Source: CALFBG01 sp045110315 (GTDB lineage: Bacteria; Bacteroidota; Bacteroidia; Chitinophagales; Saprospiraceae). Taken from it: a stretch of 64,000 bases of DNA. Shown here piece after piece: positions 9,749-17,397 of the stretch. Location of the stretch: assembly GCA_045110315.1 (NCBI GenBank), contig JBGCFY010000006.1, positions 1 to 64,000 on the forward strand, in the 5' to 3' direction. Each line of letters opens with the position of its first letter. The first letter of the stretch is position 1. The notes under the pieces are model-generated. The model was given only the letters and a program-made list of their open reading frames with translations, was not told the DNA's origin and ran no database searches. Position numbers and translations under genes: made by a program.

Positions 9749-10424
9749 CTTGTATAGAAAATATAGCCGGCAACTGCTGCGCCATTTTCACCGCAGCAGC
9801 GTTCGGACTCATGATGAGGTAATCCGTAGCAAGATCAATCGACGACAGTAATTCATCAAGTTCAATCGCTACCACAATGGATTTTTTCCCCTTGATGGGC
9901 AAACGAACTTCCTGCAAGGTATTGAATGGATATTGATATCCACCAAGGTGAAATTGAAACTTATTTTTCCGAGCGGGACAAGCTGCTGCTCGACCTTCTA
10001 ATTTGAAATTAATATAACCACTTTGCCAAGTCCAATACATCCCATGCATCGGATCAAGATCGCCACCAAAAACCCCACCGGCGTGTGTTGTGCTGTCGAT
10101 TCCAATATTAAATCGCAATTCAGAGAAGCTCAAGTCCGAAGGAATCTTCAAACTAAAAGAAAGACTATTTGGTATCGACGCATCCAATAAGTGAAAACTA
10201 TTATTCTCTACAAAAACGCGTTGCGTACCTTTGAACAGTTCAAAGTTAGAAAGATAACATTTCAGTTTTTCAATGCGTACCGTAGTCGTTTCTCCTTCTA
10301 CCGCCAAGTCCAACGGTGCCTGCGCATAACTCGGTAAAAAGTCAAGTCGCAGTTCCGTTGTTGGTGCCACATAAAAAATATTTGCGGCAAGCAAGGAATA
10401 ATATAAAATGATTGTTTGCATCAT
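9738..10424 (-). CDS. MbnP-family protein, likely copper-linked partner of the di-haem enzyme
   Basis: 228 residues from the ATG at 10424 (a TTG at 10439 is the alternative); the N-terminus is a signal peptide. The family signature DPMHGMYWTWQSGYINFKLE is present around residues 124-143, preceded by a LRFNIGID...HAGG segment. In the best-studied relative, from methanotroph methanobactin loci, MbnP binds copper and one tryptophan is converted to kynurenine by MbnH. Trp131 and Trp133 lie in the conserved motif and are the natural candidates here. The gene sits between the CotH-kinase gene (about 15 bp) and the di-haem gene (11-bp overlap). No methanobactin precursor or MbnB/MbnC gene is nearby, so copper acquisition by a peptide is not implied. 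Confidence 0.85.
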   Translation of the reverse strand: MMQTIILYYSLLAANIFYVAPTTELRLDFLPSYAQAPLDLAVEGETTTVRIEKLKCYLSNFELFKGTQRVFVENNSFHLLDASIPNSLSFSLKIPSDLSFSELRFNIGIDSTTHAGGVFGGDLDPMHGMYWTWQSGYINFKLEGRAAACPARKNKFQFHLGGYQYPFNTLQEVRLPIKGKKSIVVAIELDELLSSIDLATDYLIMSPNAAAVKMAQQLPAIFSIQDEN

Positions 10425-10439
10425 GTCGCCACGGGTCAA

Positions 10440-12719
10440 TTACTGCAGAAGAACTTTAGAAAAGGAATTGTCAACTTGCACGATGTACATACCTCTTGCC
10501 CAATTTTCTGTATTGATCTTCGTTTCATTGACCACCGTTCCGGTATACTGAACGACGCCTTGTACATTATAAATTCGAATATTTTTTACTGATTGATTCG
10601 AAGTGGCAAAACGAATCACAAAGGCTGCTTGAGCGGGATTTGGAATCGTTTGAAAAACAAGTGTTGCTTCCGTCGGTGCAAAAATACTCGTCGTTCCCGT
10701 TCCCATATTTTCCGCGTTGAAGCTAGGCGTCATCGTTTGAAAGCTTCCCGTACCATTAGGAAATCTACCATAAGAAATGTCCGTTGTTTGATCGGCATAG
10801 CTGACTTCATCTACAATCGTTCCCCCTGCATTCACCAAAAAGACAGACTCTGCAGTCGACGATAACTTGAAATTCGCGTGTAAACCCGTTTGTAAATCAT
10901 CCTTATCTGCCCAAATGGTCAAGTAACCATTTCCAGCAATTGTGGTCCCTGCTGGAAATTCCCATTGCATCAAATCACTCGCATCATCCGAAAGGAAGTA
11001 ACCCGTCAAGTCAATCTCCGTGTTACTATTATTATACAATTCAATCCAATCATCAAACTCTCCATCTTGATCCATCACCGCCGTCGTATTCGAAGCCAAA
11101 AATTCATTAATCACTAAGTCGCCGACCGTTGGATTAGAAATTGTTGCCGTGATACTGTGGTATTCGTGTTCAGCCCGTACCGGAGAAAATTTTCCAGCTT
11201 GATCATTTTCTGCGTAGATGTAATATTGCCCAAAAGTACTCGTCACAGTAAGTTCTACACCAAAAACACCATCATTTTCTGCACCATCATTATGCGCGCC
11301 ATCATCATACATCAAGGTTCGCACAAAAGCTTTTTCTAAGTCATCGCGATAGCCAAGGTAGGCTGTTGTCCCGTCTGCTACGTTTGCCGTGATGGTAATC
11401 GTTTCGTTCAGCACTGGTGTAGGATTAGAAAAAGCAATATCACTAATCGTAGGTTGCGTTTGTGTGAAATCAGCTAGTCCTAGCAAATAAGTGTTTCGAC
11501 CATCCATTAGGTTGGTGATACCAGGAGTTGCTCCACCGCCAGGACCGCCACCACCACTGTTTACATCGCTAGTAAGGTTATCTTGAAAGTTAGCGTAGGT
11601 AAAAAACTTATTATTATCGGCTTGTACCGCATCGTTAATAATCGTTTGCAAAGACAATCCCGTTTCATAATAAGTATCGTTATCGAAATTTTCGAGTAAC
11701 ATCGTTTTGAAGTGCGCTAAATACATTCGCTTATATAAAGGAATACTTAATAATTTTTGCACCAAAGGATAATCTGAATTGTTGGCGTGAAGCAGATGAC
11801 TCATCTGTTGTTTTGCCGTGGTACTATTGAGGTTACCAGCACCCGTCATGGCGAAGCGACCAAAAGATTCGTTCAAATCCCAAACGATCGGAGCGAAGCG
11901 GTGATTATCATCTCGGTACAGGTAATAGTTTTGAGCAAACCCACCAATGTAGCTATCCAAGTTAACGAATACATTATTAAAAGCCAACATCCACAATGCA
12001 CGATCGACATCAAGGATTTGTTCGATGGCTGCGATTTCGTTCGCTAGCGTATCACAAAGGTCAATCAACTCGTCCCAACCTTCATCTGATTTCAACTCGT
12101 AAGCATCTTCGTAACTCGTGATGTTATCCCCGAGGTAAACCAAGTTTGGTAAATCATTTGATTGTGGTCCAGCACCTGCCGGTGGGTTACATTTGATGAA
12201 AGTATTACTCTTGGAGCCAAAGCGATTGTTAACGAATTTTTTAGAAATGGCTTCGGAGTTACTGTATAAACCAATCAGCGTTCCATTGACGTATACGTTG
12301 GCAAAGTTGGATAAGGGTGCCATCATATATTGTCGCAAAATTTGATACGACAAAACCTCTCTTAAAAAAGAAGGATCTTTCGCCACGTTGCTCAGTTTAA
12401 TATCCGTGTAGCCATCGTATTCGTGATCTTTGTAAGTATCCAATTCGATGTGAAATGGATTTTTAGTTTGATTGGGATTGTAAGTACTATTTCCTTTGTA
12501 TTTCACCCCAATACTATCAAAAGTTTCGCCATTGATGGTAACGCTTTCCGCTAAAATATAATCTTCATTGCCTGCTTTTTCAGCGTCTAGCAATTGATCC
12601 CAGTTACTTTGGGCAAAGGTAATTTCTATGGTTTGAATGGTATTTAGGTCATAAAAATCCTGTGCGAAACTTGCGTGTCCCATCAGGATCAAAGTTAGGA
12701 GGGTTATTAATCTCATCAT
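10440..12719 (-). CDS. Secreted CotH-kinase protein with lamin-tail domain and T9SS type A domain
   Basis: 759 residues with a signal peptide (cleavage near ASFAQ). The first 400 residues match CotH, an atypical secreted protein kinase fold: GVKYKGNST near the N-terminus, FLREVLSYQILRQ, and the active-site region PIVWDLNESFGRF. A glycine-rich linker follows. A bacterial Ig-like/CHRD-type segment, then a lamin-tail domain (GDLVINEFLASN ... DDWIELYN ... LSDDASD) occupy about 520-650. The type A T9SS sorting domain (IPNPAQAAFVIRF ... GMYIVQV) ends the protein. It is the fourth gene of the sigma-factor run. In spores CotH phosphorylates coat proteins; here a surface or secreted target is likely but unknown. 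Confidence 0.88.
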   Translation of the reverse strand: MMRLITLLTLILMGHASFAQDFYDLNTIQTIEITFAQSNWDQLLDAEKAGNEDYILAESVTINGETFDSIGVKYKGNSTYNPNQTKNPFHIELDTYKDHEYDGYTDIKLSNVAKDPSFLREVLSYQILRQYMMAPLSNFANVYVNGTLIGLYSNSEAISKKFVNNRFGSKSNTFIKCNPPAGAGPQSNDLPNLVYLGDNITSYEDAYELKSDEGWDELIDLCDTLANEIAAIEQILDVDRALWMLAFNNVFVNLDSYIGGFAQNYYLYRDDNHRFAPIVWDLNESFGRFAMTGAGNLNSTTAKQQMSHLLHANNSDYPLVQKLLSIPLYKRMYLAHFKTMLLENFDNDTYYETGLSLQTIINDAVQADNNKFFTYANFQDNLTSDVNSGGGGPGGGATPGITNLMDGRNTYLLGLADFTQTQPTISDIAFSNPTPVLNETITITANVADGTTAYLGYRDDLEKAFVRTLMYDDGAHNDGAENDGVFGVELTVTSTFGQYYIYAENDQAGKFSPVRAEHEYHSITATISNPTVGDLVINEFLASNTTAVMDQDGEFDDWIELYNNSNTEIDLTGYFLSDDASDLMQWEFPAGTTIAGNGYLTIWADKDDLQTGLHANFKLSSTAESVFLVNAGGTIVDEVSYADQTTDISYGRFPNGTGSFQTMTPSFNAENMGTGTTSIFAPTEATLVFQTIPNPAQAAFVIRFATSNQSVKNIRIYNVQGVVQYTGTVVNETKINTENWARGMYIVQVDNSFSKVLLQ

Positions 12720-12787
12720 TAAATTTCTATTTTTATTAAATATTTGTCTTGGATAATTGTTTATTGAAATGGTCTAACTAAAGTTCT

Positions 12788-13270
12788 TTAATGTGGCTTT
12801 CTTCGAGGTGGTTTAGGTTTAAATAAAACCTTTTCTAAAGCTGAATTCATAAATCTTGGAAAATTTGCTTTTTGTTCAGGATGCAACATATTTTTCACTT
12901 CTGTAAAATGCTCATAAGTTTTTTCGATTTTGCGGCGTTCTAACGTTTCTATTTGCGCTAAGACCTTTGCTTTATCTACCTTTTTCGTCGTATCTGCAAT
13001 ACTTTCAAAATAGGGTTTTAACAAAACTCGCTGTTCTGCTCTAATAGCTTCGATCGATTGATTATGCGCTTTCGCAGAACTCAAAAAGTGATCGTGTTGA
13101 GCCGTTTCTAAGTTTAAAATTTCTAATGCTCGTCCTTTGAATTGACCACCAGACATTGGTCCTCGACCATGATGGTGAGGAGGTTTGGTAAAAAAGAAAA
13201 ATGCCAACATGCTTAAGTTTAATAGCAACAATATCCCCGCAGCATATTTGTAAAGTTTTAATTGTCCCAT
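12788..13270 (-). CDS. Spy/CpxP-like periplasmic metal-sensor family protein
   Basis: 160 residues with one N-terminal membrane segment (about 8-28) that exposes a helical, charged domain to the periplasm. The segment just after the membrane, PPHHHGRGPMSGG, is a histidine-rich potential metal site. The rest is all-helical with the ALEILNLETAQHDHF and MLHPEQKANFPRFM elements typical of the LTxxQ-like periplasmic heavy-metal sensor/chaperone group. Its start overlaps the stop of the upstream gene by 1 bp (TAATG), so the two are translationally coupled. In such operons this protein is thought to sense metal or misfolded proteins and feed back on the sigma factor. Confidence 0.8.
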   Translation of the reverse strand: MGQLKLYKYAAGILLLLNLSMLAFFFFTKPPHHHGRGPMSGGQFKGRALEILNLETAQHDHFLSSAKAHNQSIEAIRAEQRVLLKPYFESIADTTKKVDKAKVLAQIETLERRKIEKTYEHFTEVKNMLHPEQKANFPRFMNSALEKVLFKPKPPRRKPH

Positions 13271-13569
13271 TATTCGTATAATTTATAATCTGAAATTAAC
13301 GATGGTGTTTCTCCCGCTTCCTCTGTGGGTTCTCCCCCGGTAAAGTTTTCACCCTGGAAGTAGGTACGTAATGTCATCACGTTCATCACAAGCAATACTG
13401 CCGCCGCCGCTGCGATGAGTCGCAACTGCTGAATCGGAATCATTTTGACTTTAGCGCTAAAAGTATTCGCTTGAATTTTTGCCCACAACTCATCACTTGG
13501 TTTTGCGCGTTGCATACCTTGTGTGCTGTTGAGTGCAGCGTCTATCCATGCTTTTTTGGCCTCTTTCAT
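13270..13569 (-). CDS. Probable small anti-sigma factor (single membrane segment)
   Basis: 99 residues. An N-terminal helical cytosolic part (about 1-48), a single hydrophobic segment (about 50-66) and a short acidic outside tail ending SDYKLYE. The gene lies 26 bp after the ECF sigma gene and overlaps the Spy-like gene, which is the usual place and topology of an anti-sigma factor. It lacks the zinc-binding HxxxCxxC motif of the ZAS class, so the assignment rests on size, topology and position, not on a recognisable domain. Confidence 0.65.
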   Translation of the reverse strand: MKEAKKAWIDAALNSTQGMQRAKPSDELWAKIQANTFSAKVKMIPIQQLRLIAAAAAVLLVMNVMTLRTYFQGENFTGGEPTEEAGETPSLISDYKLYE

Positions 13570-13595
13570 AAGGATATTTTTTAGTTAGACAATAC

Positions 13596-14159
13596 TTATT
13601 TCTTTTTCCTGCGGTTTGGATATTGTTTTTCTAATTTTTCTCGCAAATTCCTCTTACCACGTTGCAATAAAGACTCAACGGCTTTCAAAGATAAGTCCAT
13701 AATTTCTGCCACTTCTTGTCTTGGCAAATCTTCGATAAAACTCAGAATAAAAGCTGTTTTTTGCTGTGCAGCTAAGCTATCAATGACTTTGAATAGCGCT
13801 TTGGCAGACTCTTGGTGCTCCATTAAAATTCCTGGATGGACGAAGTCAGGTTTTTCTTTGACGGAATCGCCAAAACTAATAAAAGCGAACCTTCGCTTGC
13901 GTTTTTTGAGCAGATTGAGCGCCATATTTACCGTAATCCGATAAACCCAGGTACTTACAGTCGCATTTTCTTTAAAATGCTTTGCATTTTTGAAGATACT
14001 TGTAAATACATCTTGTGCAACTTCTTCCGCATCTTGCTCATTTTGGGTATAACTCAACGCCGTATTGTATACTTTTTCGCTAAATAAAGTATACAATTCC
14101 TGAAAGGCATTTCGATCTCCATCAGCGATGGAACGAATTAATTGAGTTGGATCGCTCAA
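13596..14159 (-). CDS. ECF-type RNA polymerase sigma factor
   Basis: 187 residues. Region 2 is visible in GDRNAFQELYTLFSEKVY and EQDAEEVAQDVF with VSTWVYRITVNMALN; region 4 is AFILSFIEDLPRQEVAEIM followed by the helix-turn-helix SLKAVESLLQRGKRNL. Both are classic for the ECF subfamily. No in-frame ATG occurs at a suitable place; TTG at 14159 gives the expected N-terminus (SDPTQLIRSIADGDR), so a TTG start is favoured, which would lower translation. It heads the seven-gene run that ends at 7274 and presumably drives it in response to an envelope or metal signal relayed by the next two gene products. Confidence 0.9.
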   Translation of the reverse strand: MSDPTQLIRSIADGDRNAFQELYTLFSEKVYNTALSYTQNEQDAEEVAQDVFTSIFKNAKHFKENATVSTWVYRITVNMALNLLKKRKRRFAFISFGDSVKEKPDFVHPGILMEHQESAKALFKVIDSLAAQQKTAFILSFIEDLPRQEVAEIMDLSLKAVESLLQRGKRNLREKLEKQYPNRRKKK

Positions 14160-14610
14160 AGATTTTTTTTTAAAAATAATACGTGCAATTTACACTTAAG
14201 GAATTGCTTTGCAAGAATCACAGACTATTTCGACAATTCCCCTGCCACCGCTCAGTAATCGGTGGTTTTTTGAATTATTTTAAAATATTGAAATATAATT
14301 TGTATTAAATCAGTCCGAATAGTGTGTTGATCAAAGTATACAATTCAAAGTATACAATTACTCCCCTCCTTTTGCATGGTACTCCCGTTCTACTAAGATC
14401 TATTGTTCGTGCTTGCTACGACCTCGTTTACGAGAGTTTCCTTAAAAAAGAGCAGGTTCATCGTTTAGTAGATAAATCACGCCGAAAATTAATTCTTCTC
14501 ATAAAACACCCACTGGTTGTACTGCTTTCAGCTTAGCCATCTACCTAATTTGATAGTTACTTAAGTACTAATAAAATTACCAATAAAAATGTCCTTATTC
14601 CCCGTAATAA
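14160..14610. other. Noncoding gap upstream of the ECF sigma operon
   Basis: About 450 bp that should carry the promoter of the minus-strand sigma operon. On the minus strand TTG followed after about 19 nt by TAAATTG lies at roughly 14188-14216, a poor match to the Bacteroidota TTTG/TAnnTTTG pattern. A short plus-strand open frame at 14324-14536 has no protein-like features and is not called. Confidence 0.4.
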
Positions 14611-14862
14611 TTATTCTTCCTCATCATATTCTTCACTATCCAGACGATCAACGAGTGATAAGACCCAGTTAATTACTTTGGGACTAAGGTATTTTGCGAT
14701 ACCTGCTTTGCGGAGTGCCGTCTTCAGAATATTTACATTTTTGTAACCAATACTTTTCTCTTCGGCGAGTTCAATATATTCTTGCCATTCGTCGGCACTA
14801 ACCATATTAAATCGAGCGCGCATGATATCGAGATCAGTAGGATCGTTTAGATCGTAAGACAT
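14611..14862 (-). CDS. Small acidic hypothetical protein
   Basis: 83 residues from ATG at 14862. No signal peptide or membrane segment; predicted helical with a strongly acidic C-terminus (RLDSEEYDEEE). Composition and the clean stop/start context look like a real cytosolic gene, but I do not recognise the family. It lies 54 bp downstream of nothing on its strand except the DUF2461 gene further on (55 bp beyond its own start), and the two minus-strand genes may be cotranscribed. Confidence 0.6.
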   Translation of the reverse strand: MSYDLNDPTDLDIMRARFNMVSADEWQEYIELAEEKSIGYKNVNILKTALRKAGIAKYLSPKVINWVLSLVDRLDSEEYDEEE

Positions 14863-14916
14863 AGTGTTATGGAATTATTATTAGGTAATTTGTAACATTT
14901 GTGGTATCAATGAAAG

Positions 14917-15600
14917 CTAATCGTATAAAGGTACACCATTCAAATCCGTCGTCAAAATTTCACTCATATAATCGAAATAAGGTCGCAGGGCTAGAAAAGT
15001 TTTCACCAATTCTGCTAAGAATTTTTCGTCCAAAACCTCAGCATCCGTAAACGTTCGAAAAGCGTATAATTGTTTGTAGCGGAGCAAGTCAACGGCAGGA
15101 TGATCTTTTTCAAATCCTCGCGGTGCCGTTTTCAGTTGTTCACCTTGCAGCGTTCCAAATTGTTTTTTGAATTTAGCCGATTTTAAAATTTTTCGTAAGG
15201 GCTGATCATCGAAAGCGATGTGCTGCCGAATGCGCTTCAAGTCTTCGGAATTAGGTCCCCAGAATCCGCCACCGACAATGGAATTTCCTCCCGGTTCGAT
15301 GTGCCAATAATATCCTCCCCGTAATTGATTAGTCGCACGACTCAAACTACCGCTAAAGCTCTTTTTATAGGGTAATTTATTTTTAGAAAAACGAACATCC
15401 CGATAGATTCGGTGTAATTTTACTTTCTCTATATTGTCGTATTTCCCCATCTCTTTCCCAACCGCATCTTTGAATATTTTCAGTGCGGCGTGTGCTGTTT
15501 CGTACTTGCTTTTGTTTTTTGCAAACCAGTCTCTATCGTTATTTTTGCTTAAGTTTTTGAGAAACTGTAAGGCCGACTTTGGAATTACGGGATGCTGCAT
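14917..15600 (-). CDS. DUF2461 (TIGR02453) family protein
   Basis: 227 residues, soluble. The conserved blocks of this family are all present: FLKNLSKNNDRDWFAKNK at the N-terminus, IYRDVRFSKNKLPYKK around residue 70, GGYYWHIEPG around 98 and GGGFWGPNSEDLKRIR around 110. Length is normal for the family. The biochemical function is unknown; the invariant aromatic and basic residues suggest binding of an anionic ligand. Upstream on the same strand there is one copy of the dispersed 10-mer (15654-15663). Confidence 0.85.
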   Translation of the reverse strand: MQHPVIPKSALQFLKNLSKNNDRDWFAKNKSKYETAHAALKIFKDAVGKEMGKYDNIEKVKLHRIYRDVRFSKNKLPYKKSFSGSLSRATNQLRGGYYWHIEPGGNSIVGGGFWGPNSEDLKRIRQHIAFDDQPLRKILKSAKFKKQFGTLQGEQLKTAPRGFEKDHPAVDLLRYKQLYAFRTFTDAEVLDEKFLAELVKTFLALRPYFDYMSEILTTDLNGVPLYD

Positions 15601-15730
15601 AAAATGATTATTTTTTTTCTTTAAAAAATTCCCTTCAAAGGTAGGAAAGTTTTAAACAACTTCGGTTTTAAAATTTGAAGTAAAAGAAAACTATCTGTCC
15701 TTATTTTTCACAAATAGTTTTTTAAATAAA

Positions 15731-15761
15731 AGTGCATCAAGAACAACGCTCTTGATGCACT
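15731..15761 (-). terminator. Hairpin terminator of the DUF1501 gene
   Basis: A 12-bp perfect stem, AGTGCATCAAGA (15731-15742) with TCTTGATGCACT (15750-15761), 7-nt loop. It lies 33 bp past the stop of the minus-strand DUF1501 gene and is followed on that strand by a T-rich run. Confidence 0.8.
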
Positions 15762-15794
15762 AAAGTATTTTATTTTTTTAAACGACAAAATGAT

Positions 15795-17339
15795 TTATCG
15801 CTTGACCATTCGTGCAGTTTTTACCGTGCTTCCAACTTGAACCCGAACAAAATAAATCCCTGCTGCTAATGCACTCGCTTCAATGGGAACGCGATGCTCT
15901 CCGCGATCAAATTGCTGTCGCGTAACCGTTTTTACTCGTTTCCCCATCACGTCAAATAAATCTATCCCAAGCGTCATACTTTTTTCTAAGTTCAAATCTA
16001 CTTTGAAATGATCAACAAATGGATTAGGGAAAGTTTTTAGTTCCCATTTTACCGTTAACGCTTCGGTAGCAACAGCAGAGCAACCATTAATAATTGGTAT
16101 ATATTGAAAATCATCCGTCAATAAAGATTTCACTTTATCTTCTGCCACTTCAAACCAATCCATTAGAATAGAGCCGTAGACCGATTTGAAATCATATTGC
16201 ATCGCTACGCCTTCTTCGTCTCCAACGTTCGTTCCGATTTCGGGGTTACTTCCCAACACGCCAGCGTTGACACAGGAACCAAAAACCATCATTGGCGCAG
16301 CCGTACCGTGATCTGTACCAGAGCCAGCATTCGATATAATTTTACGCCCAAATTCTGAAAAGGTCATTCCTAGGACGCGTTCGTTGATACCTAGCATTTT
16401 TAAATCTTCTTGAAAGGCGTAAATCGCACCGGAAAGTTGTTCTAATAAATCTGCGTGCCAGCCTTTCGTCGTGTCATTTTCTACTTGCTCGGCGTGCGTA
16501 TCAAAACCTCCTAAGCGCAATACAAAAACTTTGGTTTGCAATCCTCCAGAGATCAACTTAGCCACCGTTTTCAATTGATTACTAATATTTGTATCGGGAT
16601 AAGCCGCCATGGAATTTCCATTTTCAGCAGCGTCCACTACTCGATCTGCGTAAGCGTTCGTTTTTTTGAAAGTTTCGACGAGGAAACCTAATTCTCGCCC
16701 GTAACAATCGTTGGGTAAAGCAGCTTCGATTCCCGTGTTCAAACCACCGATATTGTTGGGATCAATAATTGCCATACTAAAGTTAGAGTTAATCCCTTGA
16801 CAAGTTCCAGAGATAGATCTTCCCATGGTAATCGCAAAGGGATCGGTGCATTCCGCGTTGGGATAACCATCTGGATAACCCGGAAATTGATCGTCCAAGT
16901 ACCGACCTAACCAGCCTGTGTTTTTGTATTCTCCTGCGTTGACCGCGGTATTCCATATATCCGCCGATCTAAAGTGAGAACGATTCTGATTGGCGTAAGC
17001 GACACCTTGTACGAGTGATAAATTTCCATTATCAAAAAGTGATTTAACGCCTGTCATCGAAGGATGTAGACCGATCGTATTGGTCATCTCGATAATTTTA
17101 TTTTGGGGAATAATCACGTTGGCGCGAGCATTCGCTAAATTATCATAAGCATCCAATGGAATGAACGTATTCAAGCCATCATTACCTCCATTGAGGTCAA
17201 TTAAAACTAAAACTTTATCATTATCATCACTTACCATTGCGCTCATCAAACTCGAAGGCATCGCTGCGAGATTGAGACCACCAAGGACCGTGGGCAAGGT
17301 AAAAATGGAGGTATTTTTTAAGAAACTTCTTCTTTTCAT
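15795..17339 (-). CDS. DUF1501 protein with Tat signal and T9SS type A domain
   Basis: 514 residues from ATG at 17339; a GTG at 17375 would add 12 residues but would bury the signal. The N-terminus MKRRSFLKNTSIFTLPTVLGG has the twin-arginine pattern followed by a hydrophobic stretch. The DUF1501 body shows VLIDLNGGNDGLNTFIP, the NRSHFRSADIW motif, LGGFDTHAEQ and the late FGRKIISNAGSGTDHGTAAP block, as in the alkaline-phosphatase-like superfamily with metal-ligating Asp/His. The C-terminus (WELKTFPNPFVDHFKV ... GIYFVRV) is a type A T9SS domain. It forms a two-gene unit with DUF1800 (58 bp). Such pairs are widespread and their substrate is unknown. Confidence 0.88.
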   Translation of the reverse strand: MKRRSFLKNTSIFTLPTVLGGLNLAAMPSSLMSAMVSDDNDKVLVLIDLNGGNDGLNTFIPLDAYDNLANARANVIIPQNKIIEMTNTIGLHPSMTGVKSLFDNGNLSLVQGVAYANQNRSHFRSADIWNTAVNAGEYKNTGWLGRYLDDQFPGYPDGYPNAECTDPFAITMGRSISGTCQGINSNFSMAIIDPNNIGGLNTGIEAALPNDCYGRELGFLVETFKKTNAYADRVVDAAENGNSMAAYPDTNISNQLKTVAKLISGGLQTKVFVLRLGGFDTHAEQVENDTTKGWHADLLEQLSGAIYAFQEDLKMLGINERVLGMTFSEFGRKIISNAGSGTDHGTAAPMMVFGSCVNAGVLGSNPEIGTNVGDEEGVAMQYDFKSVYGSILMDWFEVAEDKVKSLLTDDFQYIPIINGCSAVATEALTVKWELKTFPNPFVDHFKVDLNLEKSMTLGIDLFDVMGKRVKTVTRQQFDRGEHRVPIEASALAAGIYFVRVQVGSTVKTARMVKR

Positions 17340-17397
17340 CTTTTTATATTTTACAAACGTAGGCTTGCTCACCAACCGTTTTTATTTTCTGAATGGA

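Noticed and set aside
8708..10424. Methanobactin biosynthesis locus
   Set aside because: MbnP/MbnH-like genes are present but no precursor peptide, MbnB, MbnC or transporter.
14324..14536. 70-codon plus-strand open frame
   Set aside because: No domain, no promoter or leader support and composition unlike neighbouring genes; treated as noncoding.
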